A stretch of DNA of 64,000 nt from Hymenobacter sp. ISL-91 (lineage in GTDB: Bacteria; Bacteroidota; Bacteroidia; Cytophagales; Hymenobacteraceae), in the NCBI RefSeq assembly GCF_018613725.1, contig NZ_JAGGPS010000009.1, positions 147,565 through 211,564 on the forward strand. The letters run 5' to 3'. The position numbers were made by a program, and so were the translations under genes. Below are positions 34,265 through 43,468 of the stretch, piece after piece; the stretch's first letter is position 1, and each line of letters begins with the position of its first letter. A model generated the notes under the pieces. It made no database searches and had not been told where the DNA came from. It saw only the letters and a list, made by a program, of their open reading frames with translations.

Positions 34265-37200
34265 TTAGTAGAGCATCAGGCGCTTCGTTACATTGCCCCT
34301 GGCCGTTTGCACAACCAGCAGGTACAACCCGTTGGCACCAGCCGCGAAGTGCAATATCTGGCTTGTAGCAGGATTGCGGCTCAGATCAATTTCCTGCACC
34401 AGGCCACCCAGCGCGTTGTAAACTCGCACGCGCTCCACAGCAAAGTCAGCCCGAAGCCAGTCCAGCGTAACCATGCCGCGAGCCGGATTGGGGTACACCG
34501 CAATAGACTCCTGCGCCGAGAGCGGCAGCAGCCTGAAAGCCGTAGCCGACTCCGCGGCCCCACCCGTGCCGCGCATAGTGATGGGCCCGGCTACGGCCCC
34601 GGCCGGCACCCGCACCGTTGCCTGAGTGGCTGAAGAGGTCAGCACCGTTGCCCGAATACCGTCTACGTACACGGTATCGGCCAAGCCGTCCACCAGAAAA
34701 TCGGTGCCCGTAAGCGTCAGTACCTCGCCTACGCTGGCTTGTGCAGGCGAGAAAGAGGTGATGCCCGGGGCGGGCAGGAAAGTAAATGCCTGTTCCGATA
34801 CCGCAGTGCCGCCCGGCGTCTGCACCCGCAACGGTCCAGTCTGGCTGCCGGTCGGGATTTTGATTTGCAGGCTTTCTGCGGTGGCTTGCACCACAGTAGC
34901 TGTAGCGCCCGCACCCACCAAAACCGTGTTGCGCTCGGCTGGGGCGAAGCGGCTGCCGGTTATGCTAACCAAAGTGCCCGCCTTCCCGCGGGCCGGACTA
35001 AAGCCCGCCAGCGTGGGTGGATACCATACGGTGAAGGCCCGTGTGCTTTCTACGGCTCCGCCCCGCGTGCCTATTCTAACAAACCCGGAAGTGGCGTTGG
35101 CGGGCACCCTTACGGTTAGCTGCGTTGGGGTAGCTTGTTCTACCAAAGCCGGCGTGTTATTAAACCACACGGTATCCTGCCCAGCCAGCGCCCCGAACTC
35201 GGTGCCGGTCAATGTTATGCGGCTGCCGGGTATGCCTTCGTCGGGTGCTACGGCCGTTAGCGTTGGGGGCTGATAAATGGTGAAAACCTGCGTTGTGCGG
35301 CCGGCGCCGTCGGCCGTTGCCACCTGCACCGTGCCGCTGGTAGCGGCCGGGGGCACCCGCACGGTGAGCGTGGTGGCCGTGGCGCTGAGCACCGGCGTGG
35401 CCACTCCATTGAACCGGACGATGTTGCCGGCCGTGCCCGCATCAAACCGCAGCCCCCGCAACGTAACCAGCGTTCCGGCGCGGCCCTCGGCCGGGGTTAG
35501 CTGGCTAATGAACGGAGAGGCCAGCACCGCCGGAAACGATACGGCCACGGCGGGCTCTACCTCCAGGGGCATATCGTAAATGCGGTTCGTGGTGCGGTTG
35601 GTGCGAATGGCGGGGTTGTAATCGAAAAAGATATCGGCCTCGTTCTCAATGAGGGCGCGAGCCGGCAAGTCGGCCCTGGGCCGGATGCTGAAGCTGACGA
35701 AACCATTGCTGCCCGCCTCGTCGCGGGAGCTGGGCGGCAGGTTGATGTTGTTGAAAGCGAAGGTGAGCACCGGCCGGCCCCGGCCGCTGACCGTTAGCTG
35801 GTAGGGGCCAGATGCGGCCGTTACGCGCAGGGTTTGCAGGTCGAGGTCGGCGGCCAGCGTGTCCACCACCACTACCCGGTAGGCATCGTCGTTGCCGGTG
35901 TTCTGAAACCGAACGGTGAAGCGCAGCGGCACACCGGTGGGGGTATAGTGCTGGGCCGTACTACCGGTCGGCAATACCAGCTTATCGTTGGGGTCGAAGG
36001 AGTCCAGAATGGGCTGGCAATCCTGGGCCGTTTCGGGACCCGGCACGTTGGGGGGGGAGGCCAGCATATCGGGGTTGGGCTGGCCATTGAGGCTTAGGCT
36101 GCGCACTTCCACGGTGCTGCTGGCCGTGCGTTGGGTGGGGTGGTTGGCGGGCTGATCGGCTTCCAGGCGTACTACCGGCCGGGTGGCCGGCACGCGCAAC
36201 ACCAAACTATCACCGGCCGCCAGCAGGTAGCGGTGCGTAAGGGCCAGCTGGCTGTTTTGGTAGAGGCGCAGGCCCAGGCTGTCGGCGGTGGTCGTGGCCG
36301 ATGTGTTGCGCAGCACAAACCGCACCTGATTATCTGCTTCCAAGCGGCCCTGTACTGTTACGGCCGCGCCGTTCCAGCCGGGCACGGGGTAGGTGTTGAG
36401 TGGCGTAATCCAGGCCTTGGTGCACACCGTCAGGCCCCGCAGGTCGGGGTTGTCGCACACCACCGAATCCTGGATAACGATGCGGCCACCACTGTTAGCG
36501 GCCAGCGTGCCCACCTCGAACACGTACTGGCCCGCGGCATCGCGGGTGTGCGGAAAATCGGCGGAGAGAAAAACAACTTCTGGGGGCAATACCACGGTTA
36601 CCCGCGCATCGGGGGCGGGCGCGAAGCCGATGTTGGCGTACTCGACGGTGGTGATGTTGCGGAAGCAGCGCCGCCGCCGGTTCGAGCCCACATGCATGGT
36701 TAGGTAAGGAGCCGTACCAACCAAGTTGCCAAAATCGGGACCGGTTCCGGTCAGGCCGTAGGTGGGCAGCGCAACCGTGTCGGCCGAGGTGCAGAGGGGC
36801 ACAATGATCCGGCCGGTTTCGTTGGTCGGTAGCAGCTGGCTCACAGTGTATTTTCCGGTGTCTACTACAATGGCGTAGCGGCCATTCGCATCGGTGAGGC
36901 CGTAGTAGTTGCCGGGCTGAGCCGCCACAACAATGTTGGCTAGCGTCGGCTCCGTTTCTCCGAGCGTGCAGCTGTTGTCCCGGTCTTGGTAAACGGTACC
37001 CGTAATCAGATTTTGGGGTGCTATCTGATCATTGGTGTAAAAGCGAATCAGGTCGCCTTCAGAGGTAACCAGCCGGCCGCCTCGCGGGTCGATAGCCACC
37101 ATGCCTTTACGCACGTTGGCCAACGTGGTAATGGAACTGCCATCGGCCGCGAAGAATTGCACCCCTGCTTTAAGCGAAGTGTTCACATAGATATTGCCTA

Positions 37201-38695
37201 CGCGGTCGACGGCCATGTGTACGTCGCTAACCGAAACGCTCTGGTTCATAGAAGTACGCGGCCCGAACTCGCGCACCAGCTTGCCATCGGGGGTGAAGCG
37301 CTGCACCCGCGAGCCCCCGTTGTCGGTGGCGTACACGTGGCCCTGCGCGTCGAGGGCAACTGCCTGCGGCAGCCACAGCTGACCCTCGCCGGTACCCCAG
37401 GTGCCAATCGGCGGCAAAACCTGGCCCTGAGGACCAAGGCGCCGCACGCAGCCCGCGTAATAATCGGTGATATACAGATTGCCCGCCCCATCGGCGGCCA
37501 TAGCAGCCCTGTGATAGTCGGACCCAAGCTCAAATCCGAGCGAAGTAAACTCAGCGAGCAGCCGGCCATTCAGATCCCGTTTCTGCACTTGGACACCCGT
37601 TGAAGAGGAACCACGACTGAACAGGTATAGGTTGCCCAGCGGGTCGATAGTCAGCACCTCGACGTAAGGCATTTTTGCACCGCTATTGGGCAAAGGCCCC
37701 AGCAGCTCACCGTTGGGCGCGTACCGGAGGATGTTGCCCACCCGCGGGTTGTAGCAGTAATAGTAGCCGGACGCATCGAGCACACCCGCAGTGAGCGTAG
37801 TGAGGTTGCCCCAGGTATCAAGCAACTGCCCGGTGGCGTTGTACTTGCGTAGCTTGCTGTTGCCCCCATGGTCGCGGTCGGTGGCGTACAGGTTGCCGGC
37901 CGCGTCGCAGGCCAGTAGCGTCCGGGTGCCGTAGAAACTGCCCACCGTGCCCATTGCCGCTCCGGCAGCCGAAAACTTCCGGATATTCCAGCCTTGGGAG
38001 CTGCTGGCGTACAGGTTGCCGGCCGCGTCGACGGCCAGTGCGGTGGGCTCGTCGTACGAAACGGTTGCCGCATCCAGCAGAAAAGATTGCAGCAACTGAC
38101 CCTGCGGGGTGAGTTTGGTAACCACAAAGTCCATCCCGTACACGTACACCATGCCCTGGGAATCCAAGGTTATATCGAGGGGCTTTTTTAGCAGGCTGGT
38201 AGTGGCGCTGCCGTAAGTGAACAGCAGCTGTCCGTTTTGGTCGAACTTTTGGATACGGTTGTTGTAGGTGTCGGCCACGTACAGGTTGCCCGCCGGATCT
38301 ACGGCTAGGCCGTTCAGCCGCGTATATGCCGCCGGAGCCGCGCCCACCAAATTAAACTGGCGCACCAGTTGTCCGGCCGGGTCGAACTGGTCTACGCTGC
38401 TCTTTTGGTAGTCGAGCACGTATAGGTTGCCCGCTGCATCCACGCCCAACCCCGAAGCTTCGCCAACGTGCCCGGGGCCCACTTTAATCTGTCGCACCAC
38501 CTCTCCGCCAGGAGTGAGCTTGGTGATGCCGATATCATCCAGCAGATACATGAACCCGGCTCTGTCAACGGCCAAATCTGCCGGGAATTCCACCGGGGTG
38601 CCGGCCGTTCTAGTTAGCTGGAAAGTTGGCGCCTGTCCGAAACTGCCTGGAATAGTCGCCCATAAAAATAGGCTGATCAGTAGAATTCTTAGCAT
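34265..38695 (-). CDS. Giant secreted NHL/IPT protein with T9SS C-terminal domain
   Basis: 1476-aa secreted protein. A signal peptide (MLRILLISLFLWATIPGSFG) is followed by NHL-type beta-propeller repeats to about residue 560 (repeated motif AVDAAGNLYV and variants), then an SdrD-like/Cna-B-type domain (about 566-640: GTVYQDRDNSCTLGETEPT), then a DUF11-like region (to about 1060, containing VRFQNTGNDDAYRVVVVDTL), four IPT/TIG domains (about 1065-1390, each starting like LTPAEGRAGTLVTLRGLRF), and a T9SS sorting domain (about 1395-1476, starting ESIAVYPNPARGMVTLDW). It is probably exported and attached to, or released from, the cell surface by type IX secretion. Function may be adhesion or recognition; no enzyme motif is seen. 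ATG at 38695 is preferred to the TTG three codons upstream. Confidence 0.9.
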   Translation of the reverse strand: MLRILLISLFLWATIPGSFGQAPTFQLTRTAGTPVEFPADLAVDRAGFMYLLDDIGITKLTPGGEVVRQIKVGPGHVGEASGLGVDAAGNLYVLDYQKSSVDQFDPAGQLVRQFNLVGAAPAAYTRLNGLAVDPAGNLYVADTYNNRIQKFDQNGQLLFTYGSATTSLLKKPLDITLDSQGMVYVYGMDFVVTKLTPQGQLLQSFLLDAATVSYDEPTALAVDAAGNLYASSSQGWNIRKFSAAGAAMGTVGSFYGTRTLLACDAAGNLYATDRDHGGNSKLRKYNATGQLLDTWGNLTTLTAGVLDASGYYYCYNPRVGNILRYAPNGELLGPLPNSGAKMPYVEVLTIDPLGNLYLFSRGSSSTGVQVQKRDLNGRLLAEFTSLGFELGSDYHRAAMAADGAGNLYITDYYAGCVRRLGPQGQVLPPIGTWGTGEGQLWLPQAVALDAQGHVYATDNGGSRVQRFTPDGKLVREFGPRTSMNQSVSVSDVHMAVDRVGNIYVNTSLKAGVQFFAADGSSITTLANVRKGMVAIDPRGGRLVTSEGDLIRFYTNDQIAPQNLITGTVYQDRDNSCTLGETEPTLANIVVAAQPGNYYGLTDANGRYAIVVDTGKYTVSQLLPTNETGRIIVPLCTSADTVALPTYGLTGTGPDFGNLVGTAPYLTMHVGSNRRRRCFRNITTVEYANIGFAPAPDARVTVVLPPEVVFLSADFPHTRDAAGQYVFEVGTLAANSGGRIVIQDSVVCDNPDLRGLTVCTKAWITPLNTYPVPGWNGAAVTVQGRLEADNQVRFVLRNTSATTTADSLGLRLYQNSQLALTHRYLLAAGDSLVLRVPATRPVVRLEADQPANHPTQRTASSTVEVRSLSLNGQPNPDMLASPPNVPGPETAQDCQPILDSFDPNDKLVLPTGSTAQHYTPTGVPLRFTVRFQNTGNDDAYRVVVVDTLAADLDLQTLRVTAASGPYQLTVSGRGRPVLTFAFNNINLPPSSRDEAGSNGFVSFSIRPRADLPARALIENEADIFFDYNPAIRTNRTTNRIYDMPLEVEPAVAVSFPAVLASPFISQLTPAEGRAGTLVTLRGLRFDAGTAGNIVRFNGVATPVLSATATTLTVRVPPAATSGTVQVATADGAGRTTQVFTIYQPPTLTAVAPDEGIPGSRITLTGTEFGALAGQDTVWFNNTPALVEQATPTQLTVRVPANATSGFVRIGTRGGAVESTRAFTVWYPPTLAGFSPARGKAGTLVSITGSRFAPAERNTVLVGAGATATVVQATAESLQIKIPTGSQTGPLRVQTPGGTAVSEQAFTFLPAPGITSFSPAQASVGEVLTLTGTDFLVDGLADTVYVDGIRATVLTSSATQATVRVPAGAVAGPITMRGTGGAAESATAFRLLPLSAQESIAVYPNPARGMVTLDWLRADFAVERVRVYNALGGLVQEIDLSRNPATSQILHFAAGANGLYLLVVQTARGNVTKRLMLY

Positions 38696-39139
38696 ATATA
38701 GCAATAGAAGTTAAACCAAATAGTGCAATGTTGTTATTGAGTCACGCAACGCGAAGAAATCTTTTCTGACACTCCATTAGTGCCAATCAAGTAAACAAAG
38801 CTAAGCCCCTGTCTTGGTATTTTTATACTGCCTCCAATCTTTTAAAGCGCTAGATCCGGTTCCGCTTTAGCGGCTGCCAATATGTGGCAGCTTAGCCATC
38901 TGGCCATTGCATCACTAGGTCCGCCTTTAGCCAGCTCACAGCCCTCTCTTGCTGGGGCCAGCTATAAATTGACCGGCAGCTTGCTGTTGAAATAGAGTAT
39001 CAACGCTGCAAAACAGGCAGCTGGGCGAGGAACTGGTGATTGAGGTGGAAAAACCAGCCGGGGGTGGAGCAGCAACCGGCCGGGGCAAGCCGAAGCCCAG
39101 CTGCCAACCAGCGCGCCACCCACGCCGTACCTTTACGCT
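38696..39139. other. Gene-free divergent promoter region
   Basis: 444 nt between two divergent genes. It is visibly AT-richer than the rest (for example TTTTTATACTG near 38820-38835 and TTTAAAG near 38840). Just before the GTG at 39140 lies TACCTTTA (39128-39135), one mismatch from a -7 box, with 4 nt to the start codon. I find no gene and no long inverted repeat here, which is itself unusual for this window. Confidence 0.6.
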
Positions 39140-39841
39140 GTGAGAGCCCGTTCCTATTTTGCTGTGTTCCTGCTGCTGGCCGGGGCGCTGGCTGCCCGCC
39201 CCACCCGGGCCGATAGCCCCCCCGATTCGTCCTTCGTGCGCGAACGGCATCGGCGACCAGTGTTCCAGATCGACCAGCGGTTTTCCATCATCAACGGGAA
39301 AGTGGCCGGTATCAACGGGTTACGCGGCGGCATCGAGTGGCGCGGGCGCTGGCGGGCGGGCCTGGGTTTCTACCGCCTCTCGGGAGGGCTGCGCACGCGC
39401 CAGGCGCTGCCCGAGGGCCTACCGCCGGGCACCCGCGACGAAATCCGCTTCCGCTACGTGGCCGGCTACGGCGAATATGTGTTCATTGGCAACCGGCGCT
39501 GGGAGCTGAGCGCGCCGCTGCAAATTGGGGCCGGATTCTACTACACCCGTTTCTTTCTGCCCAATGGCAATACCGAACGCAGCGCGCGGCGGGTAATTTA
39601 TTTGGTCGAGCCTTCGGTGGCGGCCCACTACCGTATTTTTCGCTGGGTAGGAATCGGGGCCGGCACTGGCTACCGGCAGGTTTTTGCCTCCGGACAGCAG
39701 CCCAAAGACCAGATCAGCGGTTACATTTTCTTTGCCCGCGCCAAGCTGTTTCTGGGCGATTTGTACAAGGTAGTACGCGGCCACGAACGGCTCCTCGACC
39801 GGGATTGGGTAGTGAGGGAAAACTTCAGAACGGAGAAGTGA
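39140..39841 (+). CDS. Putative outer-membrane beta-barrel protein
   Basis: 233-aa protein with a signal peptide (YFAVFLLLAGALAARPTRA). The mature part alternates hydrophobic and polar residues with many Gly and Arg (GGIEWRGRWRAGLGFYRLSG, AAHYRIFRWVGIGAGTGYRQ), like an eight-strand barrel. No family is recognised. Start GTG at 39140 is chosen because it directly follows a near-consensus -7 box and yields the signal peptide. The C-terminal 20 residues are basic and non-barrel. Divergent from the giant secreted protein, so possibly co-regulated. Confidence 0.7.
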   Translation: MRARSYFAVFLLLAGALAARPTRADSPPDSSFVRERHRRPVFQIDQRFSIINGKVAGINGLRGGIEWRGRWRAGLGFYRLSGGLRTRQALPEGLPPGTRDEIRFRYVAGYGEYVFIGNRRWELSAPLQIGAGFYYTRFFLPNGNTERSARRVIYLVEPSVAAHYRIFRWVGIGAGTGYRQVFASGQQPKDQISGYIFFARAKLFLGDLYKVVRGHERLLDRDWVVRENFRTEK

Positions 39842-39923
39842 TATAAAGATCTATCATGCGGGGTGCCCTGGCTGTATGCGCCTCTTGATCAGTATGATGC
39901 GCCTTTTGTCTCACGCCTGGTTT

Positions 39924-41066
39924 TCACTTTTTTCCAAGCGTTGCATTGCGGTCGAGTTTGCCGGAGGGAGTGGTCTGGAATTCGGGAACGAAGACCAGCT
40001 GCCGGGGCGCCTCGTAACGGCTCAGGCGCTGGCCGAGCAACTGCTGTAGCTGCTGTTGGCCGGCTTCGGGCAGCGGCTCGCCCTCTATAAAGGCCGTTAC
40101 CTGCAGGCCCAGGCGCGCATCGGGCAGCCCGGCCACGAAGGCGCGGCGGTTCAGGCCCAGCTCCATCAGCGCCAGTTCCAGCGCCCGCTCCACCTTCTCG
40201 GCCGGCACCTTCACGCCGCCGCTGTTGATAACGAAGTCGGCCCGGCCCAGCCACTCGAAGCTGCGGGCGTCGGGGGCCAGGCGGATGAGGTCGTTGGTGG
40301 TGATGAGCTCATCGTTGGTGACGTCGGCGCGCACCGTGAGGCAGCCGCGCGCATCCTGGCCCACCGCAATGCCGGGCAGCACCTGGTAGGCGGGGCCGGC
40401 CTGCGGACCATTGAGGCGGCGCAGGGCAATGTGGGAGGCCGTTTCCGTCATGCCGTAAGTCAGGTACACCGGCACCGTCAGCTCCCCGATTTCGTGCGCC
40501 AGACCGGCATCCACCGGCGCGCCGCCCACCAGAATGGCGCGCATTTGGTTGAGGCGCGGGGCTCCGCCAGCCGCCAGCACCGCCCGCAGCTGCAGCGGCA
40601 CGAAGGAGGCAAAATCGAACGTGACCTCGGGCGCTACCAGCGCCAGCGGGTTGGCCTGGGGCTCCACAATGGTTAGGTGCATGCGCCGCTCCAGGCCGCG
40701 CACCAGCATCATCAGCCCGCCCACGTACTCGCAGTTCAGGCACACCAGCAGCCGCTCGCCGGGGCCCAGGTCGAAGTAGTCGCCGGTGCGGCGGGCCGAG
40801 GCTTCGAGCTGCCGGCGCCGGAAGTGCACCGGCTGCGGTGGCCCTGTCGAGCCCGAGGTGGTAAGGGTGAATTCCTGCGCCCCGTTCAGCCACTCGCGCA
40901 CGAACCCGAGCACCCGCGCCTCGTAGCCGTTCAATTCGGCCGGGGCCAGGGCGGGATATTGCTGGATATCGGCGTAGCGAAACGCACGACCGTTGAGCAG
41001 CAGCGAATCGGGAAGTCGGTTGGCAGCGGCGGTGGCGGGCGGAGTTGGAGAAGCAGGAGCGTTCAT
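39924..41066 (-). CDS. menE: o-succinylbenzoate-CoA ligase
   Basis: 380-aa acyl-CoA synthetase of menaquinone synthesis, shorter than general AMP-binding enzymes as MenE typically is. ATP/AMP motif TLTTSGSTGPPQPVHF (P-loop), YLTYGMTETASHI, and the C-terminal PSGKLDRNA with the catalytic Lys. The VNSGGVKVPAEKVE-like segment (INSGGVKVPAEKVERALELA) is the hinge. The assignment to MenE rather than another ligase rests on the size and the menB, menD and menF genes on the same strand at 42602-46708. Two unrelated small genes lie between menB and this gene. Confidence 0.85.
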   Translation of the reverse strand: MNAPASPTPPATAAANRLPDSLLLNGRAFRYADIQQYPALAPAELNGYEARVLGFVREWLNGAQEFTLTTSGSTGPPQPVHFRRRQLEASARRTGDYFDLGPGERLLVCLNCEYVGGLMMLVRGLERRMHLTIVEPQANPLALVAPEVTFDFASFVPLQLRAVLAAGGAPRLNQMRAILVGGAPVDAGLAHEIGELTVPVYLTYGMTETASHIALRRLNGPQAGPAYQVLPGIAVGQDARGCLTVRADVTNDELITTNDLIRLAPDARSFEWLGRADFVINSGGVKVPAEKVERALELALMELGLNRRAFVAGLPDARLGLQVTAFIEGEPLPEAGQQQLQQLLGQRLSRYEAPRQLVFVPEFQTTPSGKLDRNATLGKK

Positions 41067-41283
41067 AGAGTAAAAAGCCGGATATGGCCGGTAACAAACA
41101 GTGTAAAATAGGCTATCGAAGGCCGGAAACGGTGCTGTTCAGAGGGCAGTGAACGGTACAACAAAGGTGGCATTTCGGGGCCAGGGCGGTGGCCTAGAGC
41201 CCCGGCATTGTTGAGTAAGACAACATCAGGCAGGAAAAGTAACCCGCTTTTTGTATATTAAACTTCCACCAAACCTTACTGCC

Positions 41284-41499
41284 ATGTCTGTTTCCACGGT
41301 CAATAGTCCGTATGTGGTGGCTAAAACGTTTGTGTTCCGGCGCTACGTTACGGCCCGCCATCACCTCGCCAGCCTGCGTCTGACGGCCGGAACCATCCGC
41401 GCGGCCCGCCAGCGCCGTCGGCAGGAACGCCATGAGGCGTGGGTGCGTACCTTTTACAGCTGGTGCGAAGCCTTCCGCGGGCTGGGTTTCATGTTTTAA
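41284..41499 (+). CDS. Small basic hypothetical protein
   Basis: 71 aa, strongly basic (many Arg, for example RAARQRRRQERHEAWVRTFY), no membrane segment. No family recognised. Upstream is an AT-rich stretch (TTTTTGTATATTAAAC, 41247-41262) that could be a promoter, and the ATG at 41284 follows at a normal distance. An overlapping minus-strand frame (41194-41433) is less convincing because it has no promoter-like sequence. Could be a nucleic-acid-binding peptide; that is inference from charge alone. Confidence 0.5.
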   Translation: MSVSTVNSPYVVAKTFVFRRYVTARHHLASLRLTAGTIRAARQRRRQERHEAWVRTFYSWCEAFRGLGFMF

Positions 41500-41511
41500 A
41501 ACCAGCGCTTA

Positions 41512-41961
41512 CTACTCCAGCCGCCGGATCATTGCCTTCATCTGTTTGATTTCGCGCTCCTGTGCTCTGATGATGTCGTCGGCCAGCTGCCGCGCCTCCG
41601 GGTCGCTGATGGCGGCGCGCTTGCTGACCATGATGGCAATGGAATGATGTGGAATCATGGCCTTCATCCAGCGCGTATCGTTCACGAACGTCTGCGACCG
41701 GACCATGAGCAGCGCAGCAACAAACACCGAAATGCTGCCTGTAATAATGAGCGCGTTGCGGCGCTTGTCGGGGTACATTTTTGGCATGAACAGCAGCATG
41801 ATGAGCGCCATGGCCGCAATCATCAAAACAGTCATGTACAAGCGCGTCAGGCTGAAGTATACGTGGTCGAACGCATAGGTATTGAGGTACATGACCACGT
41901 ACATCACAACGAACGACACGGCGAGCATCAGGAAAAAGCGGGGATAGTGGTTTTGCTCCAT
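41512..41961 (-). CDS. DUF305-type membrane protein
   Basis: 149 aa. Three hydrophobic segments in the first 95 residues (YPRFFLMLAVSFVVMYVVMY; RLYMTVLMIAAMALIMLLFM; NALIITGSISVFVAALLMV) are followed by a soluble C-terminal part with MIPHHSIAIMVSKRA and ADDIIRAQEREIKQMKAMI. The His-His pair and the late Met/Glu-rich helix are the DUF305 pattern; in other bacteria such proteins are linked to copper handling. A truncated N-terminal-membrane version like this is less studied. Sits on the minus strand between menB and menE. Confidence 0.8.
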   Translation of the reverse strand: MEQNHYPRFFLMLAVSFVVMYVVMYLNTYAFDHVYFSLTRLYMTVLMIAAMALIMLLFMPKMYPDKRRNALIITGSISVFVAALLMVRSQTFVNDTRWMKAMIPHHSIAIMVSKRAAISDPEARQLADDIIRAQEREIKQMKAMIRRLE

Positions 41962-42145
41962 AAGTCAAAAAGTCAGGTGCAACTACACTGGCCTGTACGT
42001 CTTATATCGGCCTATGGCGACGCCAGCCCCGTATTCCGTTCTTTTTTAGTCCGTATTCTGCACGTTTCCGGTTTCCGGAAACCAACAGCGCCACCGGATG
42101 AGGGTGGCGCTGGAAGAAATGTTTATAGGAAGATACTCCGGGCTG

Positions 42146-42520
42146 CTACCGGCCCTTGGCTGCGTCCGGCATGAGCCGAAAATAGGTGGCCACGAACCGC
42201 CCGTTCACTACCTCGCCCTGCACCTGAGCCTGCCTTATTTTCTGGCAGAAACCATCCTCGGCGTGCGCGTCGCCGTGCCCGTCGATGTGGGTGCCATCCA
42301 CGAAGTACGCCTGGCCGTTGAGGCGCACGGCTAGGTCGCAGCTTTGGCCCGGCAGGCCCAGCCGGCACTGTCCGCAGGAGGCATCCAGCACCTGCACCGG
42401 CTGTAGCGGGTCGGGGCTGGCCGCGGCAACGGCCGGCTTGGTTACGGCTTGGGCCAGTGCCGGAACCGTTGGGGCCACGCCAAGCAGTAGCGGCAACAGC
42501 AGAAACAGGCGGTTTTTCAT
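42146..42520 (-). CDS. DUF6370-like secreted protein
   Basis: 124 aa with signal peptide MKNRLFLLLPLLLGVAPTVPALA. The mature part has a distinctive Cys-rich pattern: ASCGQCRLGLPGQSCDLAV, then GQAYFVDGTHIDGHGDAHAEDGFC and VQGEVVNGRFVATYF. I recognise this as DUF6370 from memory. The four cysteines (C-x2-C plus C-D-L and G-F-C) could bind a metal, possibly copper in view of the neighbouring DUF305 protein, but that is inference. Same strand as DUF305, with a 184-nt gap. Confidence 0.75.
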   Translation of the reverse strand: MKNRLFLLLPLLLGVAPTVPALAQAVTKPAVAAASPDPLQPVQVLDASCGQCRLGLPGQSCDLAVRLNGQAYFVDGTHIDGHGDAHAEDGFCQKIRQAQVQGEVVNGRFVATYFRLMPDAAKGR

Positions 42521-42601
42521 CGGGGCTGAGCGAAATGTTCAAGATAAGCAACCAGAGAGGCGCCACGCCGGGCAAAGCCGGGCATGACGCCGCCTAATAG
42601 G

Positions 42602-43426
42602 TTACGGAAACTTGGGGTACTTGTCGAAGTCGGGCTGGCGCTTCTCCACGAAGGCATTGCGGCCTTCTTTGGCTTCCTCGCTCAGGTAGTAGAGCAGCGT
42701 AGCGTTGCCGGCCAGCTCCTGAATACCGGCCTGTCCGTCCAGCTCGGCGTTGAAGCTCGATTTGAGCATGCGCAGCGAAAGTGGGCTTTTCTGCAGAATC
42801 TTCTGGCACCAGGCCACGGTAGTTTCTTCCAGCTTGTCGAGCGGCACCACTTTGTTCACCAGGCCCATATCGAGAGCTTCCTGAGCGTCGTATTGGTCGC
42901 AGAGGAACCAGATTTCGCGGGCCTTTTTCTGGCCCACCACGCGCGCCAAGTACGAAGCGCCAAATCCGCCGTCGAACGAGCCAACCTTGGGGCCGGTCTG
43001 GCCGAAACGGGCGTTTTCGGCGGCAATGGTCAGGTCGCAGACGACATGCAGCACGTGGCCGCCGCCAATGGCCCAGCCGGCCACCATGGCAATTACGGGC
43101 TTGGGCAACGAGCGAATCAGCTTCTGCAGATCGAGCACGTTGAGGCGGGGCACGGCGTCCTCGCCCACGTAGCCGCCGTGGCCGCGCACGCTCTGGTCGC
43201 CGCCCGAGCAGAAGGCCTTACCGCCCTCCCCGCTAAACACCACCACGCCAATGTCGGTCCGGTCGCGGCAGATGTGCATGGCCTCAATCATTTCCTGCAC
43301 CGTGAGCGGGGTGAAGGCGTTGTGTACCTCGGGCCGGTTGATGCTGATTTTGGCGATGCCCCCGTGCTGGGTGAACAGGATTTCCTTGAACTCCTTGATG
43401 GGGGTCCAGTCAATTTTTTCTGACAT
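42602..43426 (-). CDS. menB: 1,4-dihydroxy-2-naphthoyl-CoA synthase
   Basis: 274-aa crotonase-fold enzyme that closes the second naphthoquinone ring, normal length. Motifs: [11 protein letters not shown] (oxyanion-hole Gly), [40 protein letters not shown] (which carries the conserved DHNA-CoA synthase Asp) and the C-terminal [25 protein letters not shown] end. The crotonase-like VGSFDGG sequence distinguishes it from generic enoyl-CoA hydratases. It follows menD with a 42-nt gap on the same strand. Confidence 0.96.
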   Translation of the reverse strand: MSEKIDWTPIKEFKEILFTQHGGIAKISINRPEVHNAFTPLTVQEMIEAMHICRDRTDIGVVVFSGEGGKAFCSGGDQSVRGHGGYVGEDAVPRLNVLDLQKLIRSLPKPVIAMVAGWAIGGGHVLHVVCDLTIAAENARFGQTGPKVGSFDGGFGASYLARVVGQKKAREIWFLCDQYDAQEALDMGLVNKVVPLDKLEETTVAWCQKILQKSPLSLRMLKSSFNAELDGQAGIQELAGNATLLYYLSEEAKEGRNAFVEKRQPDFDKYPKFP

Positions 43427-43468
43427 ATAAGAGAGGTTTTGCCTTCGCTGATGAGCGCGGAAGCGGTT

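Noticed and set aside
41194..41433. 79-aa minus-strand frame opposite the small basic protein
   Set aside because: No promoter-like sequence and weaker composition than the plus-strand frame at 41284.
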